A DNA stretch of 64,000 nucleotides from NCBI GenBank assembly GCA_946811695.1, contig OX328123.1, positions 34,142,873 to 34,206,872 of the forward strand, in the 5' to 3' direction. The notes beneath the pieces are model-generated. The model was not told the origin of the DNA, ran no database searches, and saw only the letters and a program-made list of their open reading frames with translations. This DNA comes from Gonocerus acuteangulatus. Lineage: Eukaryota; Arthropoda; Insecta; Hemiptera; Coreidae. Both the position numbers and the translations under genes were made by a program. Shown piece after piece: positions 8,636-20,201 of this stretch; positions within the stretch are counted from its first letter, which is position 1; the number at the start of each line of letters is the position of its first letter.

Positions 8636-11331
8636 CGTCTTTACCTGACTCCCCTCTGTCCATTCTCCTCTGGAATGCTAATGGTGTTCGAGAACACACT
8701 AATGAACTGACTACACTACTACATAACATGAAAATTGACGTAGCTCTCATAACTGAAACACGACTGACTAAGAAAAAATCTTTTTACGTGACGGGATACC
8801 TGACATACCGAACTGATCATCCTGATAGCAAAGCTCATGGTGGTACTGCCATTCTTATCCGAAGCACCATCTCTCATCACCCTTTCCCTTTAGAGTTTTC
8901 TGAATCTATCCAAGCTTCTGGTGTAAAAATAACCTCTTTTCCTACTTCTTTTACTCTCTGCGCTCTTTACTGTCCTCCAAACAAACCTCTACCTGAATCA
9001 GTATTCCTGAATTTCTTTAACTCCTTAGGTCCCTCTTTTCTCGTCGGTGGCGACTACAATGCGAAACACCTGCAGTGGGGATCAAGAATAACTAACTCCC
9101 GCGGTCGTTCGCTAATGTCTGTACTTTCCTCGACATCCTGTTCCACCATCTCCCCTAATTCCCCGACCTACTGGCCAACAGATCCGAATCGAATTCCCGA
9201 TCTTATAGTTTTTTTCATATCCCACGGACTTGGCTCAGTTCATTCCTCAATCACATCTCTAAATGACCTCTCCTCTGATCACACACCTCTACTTCTCTCC
9301 CTCTCTCTTCGAACCATCCCTAAAGCAACTCCTCCCTCCCTTGTCAACGGAACAATTGATTGGAATCTTTTTAGGTCTTTACTCGAAGATACAATTGACC
9401 TGAAGATTCCTCTAAAAACTCCTGAAGACCTAGATAACGCTGTAAATTCCTTTACTACCTCAATCCAACAATGTGCTTGGAAAGCATCCACTCCTTTTCA
9501 TCAAAGAACCGTTCCTTCAACAATCCCTTCGCTTCCTAAAGCCATACTCCAACTTATTGGGGAAAAGCGAAAAGCTCGATCCTTGTGGCAAAGAACTCGT
9601 CATCCTAAAGACCGCCGTTCTTACAATAACCTTAGTAGGCTTGTGAAACAGCAGCTATCTTCCCATCGCTGCGAATCCTTTAACACTTTCCTCTCTACCC
9701 TTAACACTCATGACAACTCCCTCTGGGAATCAACAAGAAAAATCTTGAAGTACCATCCTGTCTCTTCTCCTCTCCGCCGCGAAGATGGCACTTGGGCCTC
9801 TTCCGATGAAGAAAAGACCAGCCTCTTCGGAACTCACCTCCAGAAAACCTTTACTCCTCATCCCGATCACAATGATCTAACACATTGTTCAAAAATAATC
9901 GAATTCCTCGAATCTCCCCTTCCAATATCCTTGCCTCCTAAACCCATATATCCTTCCGAGGTCAAGCATATCATCACCAAGCTACAAAGGCGCAAATCTC
10001 CCGGCTTTGATTTAATAACATCTGAAATCATTCACCAGCTCCCAACTAAAGCTATCACATTCCTCACATACCTATACAACTGTATTTTCCGCACCACCTA
10101 CTTCCCCCTCCTATGGAAATTCTCTATCATCATCCTCTTCCCTAAACCTGGAAAACCAACACACTGCCCTTCATCCTATCGCCCAATAAGCCTACTGCCC
10201 ATCCTATCTAAAATATTCGAAAAATTACTCCTCAAACGAATCCAACCTTTCCTTCATAGCCAAAATATCCTGCCCACGCACCAGTTTGGCTTCCGTTCCC
10301 AACACTCCACAGTACAGCAGGGTCTTCGCGTTGTAGATCGCATATCTTCATCCCTAGAGCTAAAAGAATATTGTCCATCAGCGTTCCTGGACGTTGCTCA
10401 AGCTTTCGATAAGGTATGGCATGAGGGTCTCCTCTATAACCTCAAAACCTTTCTTCCCAGCACCCTATACCTCATCCTACGATCCTACTTATCAAATAGG
10501 CATTTTCGGGTCCGACAAGGATCAGAGTACTCAGAATATTATCCTGTGGAAGCGGGAGTTCCCCAGGGCAGTGTTCTGGGCCCTGTGCTCTACACCATGT
10601 ATACAGCCGATGTTACAACAAGTCCCGACACCCTTCTAGCAACCTATGCAGACGATACAGCTATCCTCGCATCCCACCCAAATCCTAACACTGCGTCGCA
10701 GAATCTTCAGTCCCACTTGAATAAAATTCAAGAATGGTGTACAAAATGGAGAATCAAGGCGAATGAGGAAAAATTCCATCACATCACCTTCACCCTCCGG
10801 CGCAGTCCCTGTCCACCAGTACACTTCAACAATGTCCCATTACCCTCTTCTGATACAGTTCGCTACCTCGGACTACACTTGGACTCCTGACTTACCTGGA
10901 AACATCACTTAAAACTTAAAAGACAAGAACTTAATAGACGATTTGGACAACTCTACAGACTGCTGAACCGCAAATCTCATTTAAGTACTGAAAACAAACT
11001 GATCATTTACAAATCACTACTGCCCATTTGGACATACGGTTCAGAACTATGGGGAGCTGCGAAAACATCGAACATCAGACGCATTCAAACATTCCAATCC
11101 AAGGTCCTCAGAACAATAGTTGATGCTCTCTTCTACGTTTCCAACCTCAACCTCCATAAAGACCTCAATGTCCCACTCGTTAATGATGTTGTATTATCCA
11201 GATTCCAACGTTTCCATCCTAAACTTTCCGCTCATCAAAATCCTGAAGTCCTCTCCCTATCAAGTGTCACCCACCCACTCTCTCCACCAAGGCGACTCAA
11301 AAGACATTTGCCTAGAGATCTACTGCAGTGA
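8632..11331 (+). pseudogene. LINE ORF2: AP endonuclease + reverse transcriptase, one internal stop
   Basis: ORF2 supplies target nicking and reverse transcription of the LINE RNA. The endonuclease domain (residues about 1-240) shows LLWNANGV, the catalytic Glu in ITETRLT, GGDYNAKHLQWG and SSDHTPL. The RT domain (about 440-750) shows KSPGFDLITSEII, YRPISLLPILSKIFEKLL, FGFRSQHS, FLDVAQAFDKVWH, AGVPQGSVLGP and the YADD catalytic box. A TGA at 10888-10890 falls after LGLHLDS. The same frame then continues for 146 codons (LTWKHHLKLKRQEL...LLPIWTYGSELWG) to TGA 11329-11331, so total length is about 900 codons, normal for Jockey ORF2. The start ATG overlaps the ORF1 stop (ATGA), which suggests coupled re-initiation. 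Catalytic residues appear intact, but the stop would remove the C-terminal sixth. Confidence 0.92.
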
Positions 11332-11609
11332 CCAAGTGAAGTGTTAGCAATGGCTTTCTCTTTGTTCTAGTGCAACAATTTTCTGTGGCTCGCCGATCAC
11401 TCTTCGACTCCAGCCACTGGTCGGAGCAGAAGGGAGCTTGTGTAGGCCCTTTCAACGTCATCTGAGCGTCTTTCTGGCGTTAATCGAGGATGAAGTTGGG
11501 AGGCCTTGAGCACAGAAATTTCATATTGTATCATTTATCATATTACCAGATGTATTTATATACAGGATGTAATAATCAATAAAGAAATATATATTAAAAA
11601 AAAAAAAAT
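11332..11609 (+). repeat. LINE 3' UTR and A tail
   Basis: Non-coding sequence after ORF2. It includes GGCGTTAATCGAGGATGAAG at about 11478, TTTATATACAGGATGTAATA and an AATAAAGA signal-like stretch just before ATTAAAAAAAAAAAA. Confidence 0.75.
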
Positions 11610-11775
11610 TGACGATTGTGTGTGTAATGGAATCTTGAAACAGACAATTTCAAATCTTGGCCTACAACGTAGTAATGATCTTAGAACAGGCTTAGGCTAA
11701 GCAAAATGAGTTGCGGTAGTGAAAACACCTAAAGTCAGAGAGGCGTAAAAGTTTTCCATTTAGAACATATTGGTC

Positions 11776-11898
11776 GTACGTCTGGCGTCAATCGAGGATG
11801 AAGTTGGGAGGCCTTTACCACAGAACCCTCATATTGTATCATATATAATATTAGCAGCTGTATTTATTTACAGAATGTAATAACGAATAAATAAATAA
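11776..11898 (+). mobile_element. 5'-truncated 3' end of the same LINE family
   Basis: GGCGTCAATCGAGGATGAAG and the following ~120 bp repeat the 3' UTR of the LINE above (11478-11597) with scattered differences. It ends in AATAAATAAATAA rather than a pure A tract. It is probably an independent dead-on-arrival insertion. Confidence 0.65.
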
Positions 11899-11904
11899 GG
11901 CACA

Positions 11905-14327
11905 GAGGCGCTCAAACTTTAACTGCTGAAGGTCTACCACAATATTGTTAGACTACAATCTATTGTCACTGAGACGTGGCAAGTATGATTGTTTTCGAGG
12001 GTAGGGTGTATCGTCTAGTAGATATTAGGTTTCCGCAATAAAATGCATTCTTTATCACGGAAGGCATAGATCTGCTCTAAAATGACCATGGAAAACTCAT
12101 ACTTTTTCAAAATTACAAATACATGAGGTTTTTTAAATAATGGGATCATTGCAGCTTTTGATTATGTGGCTTGTCTTGTGAGCGTGGTTTGTTCTTTTTC
12201 CAAACTGAAATTACTTTTCCTTGTCTTAAATCACTATGTGAGGGAAAATCCTTTGCGTATTTTCTTTGCCGCACATTCCTTTGATAAAGCCGCCTTTTGC
12301 CGCTATCAGGGGGCTATTACGAAAAAAAGATAGTGATGAGGGAGTCATTCTGTCCTTATTAGGGACCAAATAAATTTTTGATGGTTACTTATTACTAGGG
12401 AAAGAATGCTCATGTAAAATAAAATTCAAAATATGTACATATATATTTAACAATTTATAATGAAATATGTAATAACAAATTGAATATATTTAGTAAACAA
12501 ATACCTAAAACACTACAAAATATTGAAAAGAAAAGCATAAATAAAACGTAGGAACTCTGTTATTATAAATGGAAAGAACAAAGGTTGAAAATGTATAGAA
12601 AAAAATGACTAAAACTCTATAACATATTGAAAAATAAAAATTAGGAACTCATTATAAGAGGGAAAAATATAAGTTGAAAATTTCTACAGATGAAAATTAT
12701 TTCGAAAAATTGTTTAGAAGAACATTCATTTTTTAATTGTCAAACGTGAAATAACGCCGGTCTGATCTCAGTATATTTTTGTAGCCATCATTTACACAAG
12801 TCTCTGTATGATTGCAATGCTATCCGTTAACTACATGCCTTTGTCTCTAGTCTTGATATAGTATACATATACTATACTATATTTCTTCAATTAAAAGAAA
12901 TATCAAAATATGTATTTTTGGGAGGATTTGTAAAAATATGGAGTTTTGACAAAATATGTAAAATAAAAAACTGTTTACCTGCTTTAAACCCGCATAAAAT
13001 GTGCAGAATTACGTAAGCACTTGCGATTTACGAATCAAAAAAAAATTATGTAAATACAAAAACATCCGTCCCCTAATCATTACATTTTGTGGGAGGTACC
13101 TACCTACTGAAACAAAATCTCTGAAGCGTTCTATATCGCTAAATGTTCCTCGAGATCGATTCAAATTGGGCGCACGATCAACCGTTTGAGTACAAATTAT
13201 ATTTTCTTAGTTAAAGGATTTGATTTTTTTAATAGTTTTATTTGGCGCATCTGCATGTTTGCCGTAAGCAGCGCATAGAGAATCCAGCGTTATTTCCTAC
13301 CATTTTTCTGAAGGGAGAAAGAAGCCATAAATATAAATAGCCATTAAAATAATGGCTTACTAAGGAAATCCTAATGGAACCACGGCTGTCTAAGATTTTC
13401 TTTGAGATTTTTATATTTCACGAAAGAGGCAATAAAGATGAAGCAGTGAGTATAATGGGGGCCGAAGCTAATTTATCGCCATCTTTACTATCGAATTCCC
13501 TCCCTTCAATAATGGCGAAATGAAGGGCGAATTGTTGGGAATTATCTTGGAAAGGCTCGGAGAAAGGAGGAAGTGTAATAGACTAATCCTAGAGACCGTT
13601 AAAGCCGAGTATTAGCCACAGGGATATTAACCTTCTTAATGAACTTTTTTAATAATACCTTATGAAACCTCCCCCCCCTCCCTTTATAACCCGAGGAGAA
13701 GTACAATGTATTATACAACCCTTTCTTCGGCCTTTGTTTCTACCAGCTTTTTAAAAAGTCCCACAATCTCCTAGGCCATTCTCTTACTTTTAACTCAAAA
13801 ATATTTCCCAGTAAAATGTCATAATTTTTATTTTAATGTGAGTCGAATATAAAAATAACAAATATAAAAGATATGGCTTTGTTTACAAACCACTGCTATG
13901 TATGATTGCTTAGTACGTTTGGAAAAAACTTAGATTAAAGATTTCATATTCATAGTCAAGGGGACACAAGGACCCAAGTCAGGACAAGAACATGGCTGTT
14001 TTGCTCTTCATGTCTGTTTGGTATGACATAAAGAGAAGAGCTATTGAATTGGAATTTTAGGCTCTGGGGGTAATGAACTGTATCTAACTTGCAATATGTA
14101 TAATTGAAATGAAGAGGAAAGTCTTCTTCTCTACCTAGAAAATTGGAATGGCTTAGAATAAATAGGACGGAATAAATGAGACCTTGAAGATTGCAAGCAG
14201 GTAGACTCTAAGGGCGAACTACAAGGCACAACATGAAGAATTAGATATGGTTGTGGAGGGTTCAGTGGAATAGTGGCTGGAAGAAGAAACCTGCTCCCCT
14301 GGACAAAGATGATACAATTCAAATAAT
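11905..14327. other. long stretch without a recognisable gene
   Basis: AT-rich, with repeated AAAATATGTA-type phrases around 12420-12960 that suggest an old repeat. Short ORFs of 62-63 codons are uninformative. No termini or promoter boxes identified. Confidence 0.35.
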
Positions 14328-14331
14328 TTAA

Positions 14332-15234
14332 CCCTGCATCGGTCGCAATGGTTCTATTGGAACGGGTGGGTGGTTTATAAGGTACCTCCTTCCTGTTCCT
14401 TTACGGAAACTGCTCCTACCTTCAATACCCTCCTAGGTTGGTCCCCTCTATACGACATCCCCCTTTAATTGCCTTGCAGATCGGTTTGGAAGAGGATACA
14501 GCATTGCCGTCCCTGTAGGACCATTGCACCTGATCCCGCCACAAATATCGAAGTTTGTGAATTTTCTTAAAACTATTTTTTTTCTCATTATTTGGGCCAT
14601 TTCTCATTATTTGGGTCGTCTGGTGTATTACTTTTTGATGAAAATTTGAAGAAAGTAGTTCTTTTCTCACGCTTTTTTTTTACAAAATCCCAGAAAACAA
14701 TTGATCTGACCGTCAGAGTAATGGAAGGTTTAGTTGGTGGTTATTCTAGTGTATTTTTAAGGAGTACTAGAGCTCCGACTCAGAAAATATGTTTATTGAT
14801 AATCAAAATAGGGTCACCTTTACCAAATATTGAAGGGCTTAGAAAAGTCCCCAAACATTTTTTTATTCTCATGATTTTGACTGTGGGCGATAAGTATACA
14901 TCTATAGAGAGTAAATATCTACTGGATTGGGTGTATAGCTCTTTGAGAGAGGCGTAATGTCTGAAACTGAACGTAATGTCCTTTGCGATTTCGCAAAATC
15001 TGTGCTTTTAATTTTTTTTTTTTTTTTTTTTTTTTTTTCTTTTTTTGCATTGAGCTGATTCATCGATAAGCAACATGTTAATTTTTATTTCATTTCAAAG
15101 GTACCTACGAAGGTTTTCCATTTTTTTAGACTTTAAAATACATATGGGAATTTGTTAAGGCCAAAAAATGGCGGCTGTCCTATTAGGACGGTTGCGCCCG
15201 ATTACGGTACTCTGCGATTGCGCATGATCCAGGG
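14332..15234. mobile_element. piggyBac-like element B, 903 bp
   Basis: TTAA at 14328-14331 and 15235-15238. The termini are CCCTGCATCGGTCGCAATG (left) and CCCTGGATCATGCGCAATCG (right, reverse complement), imperfect but clearly related. Inside each end is a small palindrome (GTTC-TATTG-GAAC left, GTCC-TAATA-GGAC right). A poly-T run lies at about 15010-15038. Open frames of 82 (minus) and 121 codons (plus) show no clear transposase domain, only a weak SSKPICK phrase on the minus strand at the position where element A has its cysteine-rich end. Confidence 0.65.
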
Positions 15235-15238
15235 TTAA

Positions 15239-16410
15239 ACATCTAGACGAATATCGAGATATGTTACATTTTTAGGATTTTGTTTCTCTCTTGAAATATG
15301 AATCAACACCTGGCTTCACACAAGTATTGATCTCAAACCAAAGTAATGTATATTTCATATCTAAAAAGTTGTTTTTTTAGATCGATACTGATATATATAT
15401 TTGTTGAAACAACGATATACATATGTGTTTGTAAAGGTGGGACTGTTGATAGTTGTGATTTTAACAGTCTTACGTCCAAAGTGCGGGATTAAGAACACTT
15501 AAAGCAATAAACAAGGTAGGTCCAAACTGCAGCTGATAAAAATATGTATGGATGCCCAACTTCAAGTACTTATAAAAGCAGATTTAAATCATTTTAGAAT
15601 GCATATTCAATGAACCACAATGGGCAATGTGTGTCTGCAAGGAGAAAAGGAACAACTCCCAATGTACGCGTACTTTTGATTATTCCTAGAAATGACACAA
15701 GGCTTGTAAAACACTTATTGTAATTGTTTAATTATATTATAAGTGTTTGGTTCAATAACATTTTTAATTGATGAATAATGAATTTGTTCCATGATTTTAT
15801 TCCCGTGTAATACGGATATATTTAGCTTAACGGTTGTGCGCATTGAGTATCAGGTAATAACCTTTAGGTTGTATAACCTTTTCAGGATTACACTAGTGGT
15901 ATCATAGGCCAAAAGTGACCCAGAGTGTTTTTTTTTTTAAGCATAAATAAATGCGCTTTAGCGATGAAAAAACGTTACAAAAATGGTCACAAAAAAGTGT
16001 CCGCTGGCGTTCGCGCTGGCGGGCTGGCCATGCACGAAAAAGAAGACTGCAGTACGAAAAATATATTATACAGTACATCACGGGGTTTGTCGGATAGAGC
16101 TAAAGCATATTTGTGTTCATGAATTCGAACAGAAGGCTCCAAACGAAATTATTTTTTTTTTTTAACCTGTTGATTTCTTTTTAAGTTGATTATAGAAATA
16201 TGAACTTGAAAACATTAATACAAGGGTTAAGAAAATATGATTTAAGAACAAGTCTTTTCATTTTCACTAGTTGTCTTCAAAATGATCCTCTTCCTGTTTT
16301 TTTTTCAAATCAAGGAGTCCAATGCGGTTTTTAAAACTTTAAAATCACATGTAACAATAACAAAAGTAATAAGTGAATGAGAAAATATAAGAAGAGGGGT
16401 AACTTCTCGA
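15239..16410. other. no gene recognised
   Basis: Short ORFs (60-65 codons) at 15925-16165 are Lys-rich chance frames. Poly-T runs at 15927 and 16150. Nothing else supported. Confidence 0.35.
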
Positions 16411-16556
16411 AGATGATGAATGGGAAGCTTCACGGATGGAGTGGAAGACCAAGACTGAGGTGGGTAGATGACATGAAAGATGATCAGTGGAGATTGGGGC
16501 TGTTGGGATTGACATTTCTCACATGGCTCAACCTAGGGCTAAGGCTTTAGGTAGTA
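16411..16556 (+). pseudogene. LINE reverse-transcriptase C-terminal scrap
   Basis: One frame reads GKLHGWSGRPRLRWVDDMK DD, the basic Gly-Arg-Pro plus Trp-(V/L)-Asp-Asp pattern found near the C-terminus of several non-LTR retrotransposon polyproteins. It stops within about 45 codons near a short GGTAGTAAGTAGGTAAGG repeat and an (AT)n tract. It is probably a 5'-truncated LINE. The clade cannot be told from this. Confidence 0.5.
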
Positions 16557-16565
16557 AGTAGGTAA

Positions 16566-16567
16566 GG

Positions 16568-16630
<63 letters not shown>
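16566..16630. repeat. (AT)n microsatellite
   Basis: About 65 bp of nearly pure AT dinucleotide repeat, directly after the LINE scrap, possibly its original tail. Confidence 0.9.
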
Positions 16631-16633
<3 letters not shown>

Positions 16634-17149
16634 GGGCATGTTTTGTTTGAGTGTAAAACTATATATGGGAAGCATTCATAATAGAGTGTAATTATATTTT
16701 GATATAATATTCTACTATAAATGACAAATTAGTGAGTGAAACAATGGAAAATGGGATTGGTGATATATATCTGTGATATGTCAACATAAGTGAAGGATGA
16801 CTGAGTTTCAATCCATATAATATTACTAATATTAGAACTATACATACTTGTTCAGTTCCACAATTAGCTAGTTCTCCTTTTAGATCTAGATGGAAGGAGA
16901 TATGTAGATGTATTATAGCCAATAGATCGATCCTATATCCTATAGATCCTATAGACTCGAAGAGATGCAAGTAGAGAAAAGTCAACCATTAGGTACTTTT
17001 CTTTATGTGAATAACATAGATTAAACTGCTGTACAGTACAGACAACTGCATGCAAAGTCACTTCATTTTTGAATATTTCTTTTCTAGAAAAAGATCGATT
17101 CGCAGAAACTGCTTAATATCATCGCATTTCTGGCGTTATTATTTACTAA

Positions 17150-17323
17150 GTATTTTAGGGCGGGTTATCTATTGGTCACCACCCTTTTCTAGCCAGGATA
17201 GGGCTGATGCCTTTTTTTTTTTTCTAAAGAAAAGCCACCGCCCCAAATTGTGAATCAAACCCATGACGTTTGGCACAGAGCGTTAAGTGCTCAAGCCTTA
17301 AGACTCACGGCCACCGAGCCTCC
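17150..17323 (-). mobile_element. tRNA-derived SINE (type II head), old copy
   Basis: The reverse complement has a tRNA-like head (GGCCGTGAGTCTTAAGGC, degraded B-box region GGGTTTGATTCACAA), the body with GGTGGCTTTTC and ATCAGCCCTATCCTGGC, then AAAAGGGTGGTGACC. It matches 57279-57490 over its length but has more changes. No clear target duplication was found. Confidence 0.7.
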
Positions 17324-17539
17324 AAAAGGAACATTCAACGCACCACAAAAGGAAAATGATAGTATCCTAAATGGAAATGAATCCCTGTGTCACATCAATC
17401 AAATGTATTTGGGTTATTCTTCCATTTCACGTACCCTTCATAAACAGCAAGTTTAATGTGACAAAAAATATTACTATTTTAAATCTTAGACATTCATATT
17501 GAAAAACCTGAGTTCGGGACTTCCGTTTTTCCAGGGTCT

Positions 17540-17547
17540 AGTCGCAT
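17540..17547 (+). repeat. 8-bp target duplication, left (AGTCGCAT)
   Basis: Identical to 20194-20201 on the other side of the hAT-type element. Confidence 0.85.
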
Positions 17548-17850
17548 CAGAGTTGGGCAAAAGATAATCGCAGAGGCGATTGACGATTGACAATTAAAAA
17601 TTCAATCGCATCAACTCGCAATTACGACTAACCAATTGTTAATCGCGGAGTTCGCGATTAACAATTAAATATTAATCGTAATAGTGGATTTCGCGATTAC
17701 AATTAATCAATCGTTACTGTGTGAATCCGCAATTACGATTAATCAATTGTTAATCGCGGATTTCGCAATTAACGATTAATCAATAGTAATTGCGCAGTTC
17801 GCAATTAACACTTTATCCTGCAATTAAAATGTCAAGTGCGGCTGATGTTT

Positions 17851-18554
17851 AGCCATACTTAAAGTTAGGTAAAACTGCAGTTTAGCGTCCTCCTAACCGA
17901 TTTCTTTCAAATTTGGTACAATAACGTATTTTGATGCACTAATTACGAATCCGTTAAAAAAAAAGTTCGCATACTTAAATTTAGGTAAAACTGCAGTTTA
18001 GCGTCCTCCTAACCGATTTCTTTCAAATTTTGTACAATAACGTATTTTGATGCACTAATTACGAATCCGTTAAAAAAAAAGTTCGCATACTTAAAGTTAG
18101 GTAAAACTGCAGTTTAGCGTCCTCCTAACCGATTTCTTTCAAATTTTGTACAATAACGTATTTTGATGCACTAAATACGAATCCGTTAAAAAAAAAATTC
18201 GCATACCTACTTAAAGTTAGGTAAAACTGCAGTTAAGTGTCCTCATAACCGATTTCTTTCAAATTTGGTACAATAACGTATTTTGATGCACTAAATTCGA
18301 ATCCGTTAAAAAAAAAGTTCGCATACTTAAAGTTAGGTAAAACTGCAGTTAAGTGTACTCATAACCGATTTCTTTCAAATTTGGTACAATAACGTATTTT
18401 GATGCACTAAATTCGAATCCGTTAAAAAAAAAGTTCGCATACTTAAAGTTAGGTAAAACTGCAGTTAAGTGTACTCATAACCGATTTCTTTCAAATTTTG
18501 TACAATAACGTATTTTGATGCACTAAATACGAATCCGTTAAAAAAAATGTTCGC
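17851..18554 (+). repeat. 116-bp tandem array, six units
   Basis: The phrase GTTCGCATAC (or close variants) recurs at 17965, 18081, 18197, 18317, 18433 and 18549, spaced 116 bp except one 120-bp step with a 4-bp insertion. Each unit has AACTGCAGTT, TAACCGATTTCTTTC and AATCCGTTAAAAAAAA. Units differ mainly at TTTAGCGTCCTCC versus TTAAGTGTACTCA. Confidence 0.95.
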
Positions 18555-19258
18555 TTTCAACTAGGAAAGAAGTTATTAAGCACTAACGTTCACTGTTAGT
18601 TAGGTTCTAAAAGTAGGCGTACACAGCGTATTTGTAACATTGGGAAACAGAGAACTCTCATTTGAAATGTTCATAAAACATTTGTTCAAAAATATTGTCA
18701 ATTTTAAGGGTATCCCCTCCCGTCGTCACCTGTCACTTATAGGCATACGTACTAAGCGTTTCCGCTCGCTGCGCTCGTTCAAGAAGGTATCAAAACCCTA
18801 GTCAATCCAACTCGCTAAAATAAATAAAGTTCTATTAATTTTAGCGAGTTGGAGATGCGATGTTCGGTGGATACAAATCCCCAGTCGCACAGAAAAATGC
18901 CTTTAAGCGCTCTTCATATTTATGAGCTCGTTTGAATAATAAATTCGTGCAACTTCAGTGCTATTTTTTTTTATAAAATAAGAGTATGTTGACAATTAAA
19001 GTTCAGCAGGCGCGGATTAGAACGAACTAATAATTATAAAGGCATTAGCTAATTATTTAGGGATTTCTGTTACATAATACTTTTCGTGAAAGAAACAAGA
19101 TGTGAAGAGTGTTTCATTATTTTAAAAAAATGGTTGTGAATAAATAACTGCTAGTGAATTTAAATAATTCATGGTAAATTTCAATTAAACTTCTTTATTA
19201 CGAACTTTTCCATACCCGCGCATGCGCATGTTGACAAAGTTAGTTGTTTACATAAGCT

Positions 19259-19428
19259 ATCATGAAAGAAATCGGTTATGAGTACACTTAACTGCAGTTT
19301 TACCTAACTTTAAGTATGCGAACTTTTTTTTTAACGGATTCGAATTTAGTGCATCAAAATACGTTATAGTACCAAATTTGAAAGAAATCGGTTATGAGGG
19401 CACTTAACTGCAGTTTTACCTAAAGTTA
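19259..19428 (-). repeat. inverted copies of the 116-bp unit
   Basis: GAAAGAAATCGGTTATGAG occurs twice, with AACTGCAGTTTTACC after each. It is the reverse complement of the left array and makes the element foldback-like. Confidence 0.9.
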
Positions 19429-20193
19429 TACGCGGTGCAAGCCCCGGGGACATGCACCGCAGTTAACGTTTTAATTTCCGGATATACGTAAAAAAAAAGG
19501 TAAAAAATAGCACTAAAATCTGCACACAGTAAGTGCCGGAAGCGAGCCCTTAGAGACCCGGAAGTGACCACTGGTGGATCTGAACTGACTGGAAGTGGGC
19601 CTGGGTAACCCAGTTGTGAGAAAATTTTAACTAGAGTAAAACGGAAGTGGACCAGGAGTGGACAGGAATGCCATTGGATGTTGCCCAGAGCCGACCGGAA
19701 GTGGACCAGAGTAGATCATACGTAGTTTGGGATGTACTGGAAATGGCCAGAGTTGACCAGAAGTAGCCGGGGTCGACTAAAATAGGACCGGCGGAGGATC
19801 AATTGTGGGCCGGAAGTGAACTTTGGAGTGGTATTTTTGTTGAATTTCCGCGGTAATTTTTATCAAACTACTGTTTTACAAAAAATCAAAATGAATTTAA
19901 TTGCAATTAAATCAATCGCGATTAAATCAATTGCAATTAATCAATCGCGATTTAATCAATTGCACATTTGCAATTAAATCAATTGCAATTAAAATGTTTA
20001 ATCGCGATGAAATTAATCGCAAATGGCAATTAAAGAAATTATTCGCGATTAAATTAATTGTATTTGGCGATTAAAAAATAAATCGCAATTAAATCAATCG
20101 CAATTGATTTAATCGCGATTGATTCAATCACGATTAAAAAGTTAATTGTTTGGTCATACGATTGAAAAATTAATTGATTGATGCCCAACTCTG

Positions 20194-20201
20194 AGTCGCA
20201 T
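20194..20201 (+). repeat. 8-bp target duplication, right (AGTCGCAT)
   Basis: Matches 17540-17547 exactly. Confidence 0.85.

Larger units (their letters stand above)
7140..11609 (+). mobile_element. Jockey-clade non-LTR retrotransposon (LINE)
   Basis: A two-ORF LINE of about 4.4 kb: ORF1 with PRE_C2HC-like and CCHC zinc-knuckle segments, ORF2 with AP endonuclease and reverse transcriptase, a 3' UTR and an A tract (11596-11608). The 5' end is placed only approximately, between 7100 and 7200, because I found no target duplication. ORF1 is heavily damaged, while ORF2 has a single stop. A second, shorter copy of its 3' end follows at 11776-11898. The Jockey clade is supported by ORF order, the ATGA junction and the motif spelling of endonuclease and RT. 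Confidence 0.88.
17548..20193. mobile_element. non-autonomous foldback hAT-type element, 2,646 bp
   Basis: Perfect 12-bp inverted termini CAGAGTTGGGCA and an 8-bp duplication AGTCGCAT on both sides are diagnostic of hAT insertion. Inside each end is about 280-330 bp of degenerate AATCGCGATTAA-like repeats. Next on the left come six 116-bp tandem units (17851-18554), and on the right about 1.4 inverted units (19259-19428). The centre (18555-19258) holds a hairpin CAACTCGCTAAAAT/ATTTTAGCGAGTTG. A degenerate run of GGAAGTGGACC-like repeats lies at 19550-19820. No transposase ORF, so movement needs a partner element. Confidence 0.85.

Noticed and set aside
14592..14957. 121-codon ORF as a gene inside piggyBac-like element B
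   Set aside because: No transposase motif and biased by poly-T-derived Phe. Not supportable as coding.
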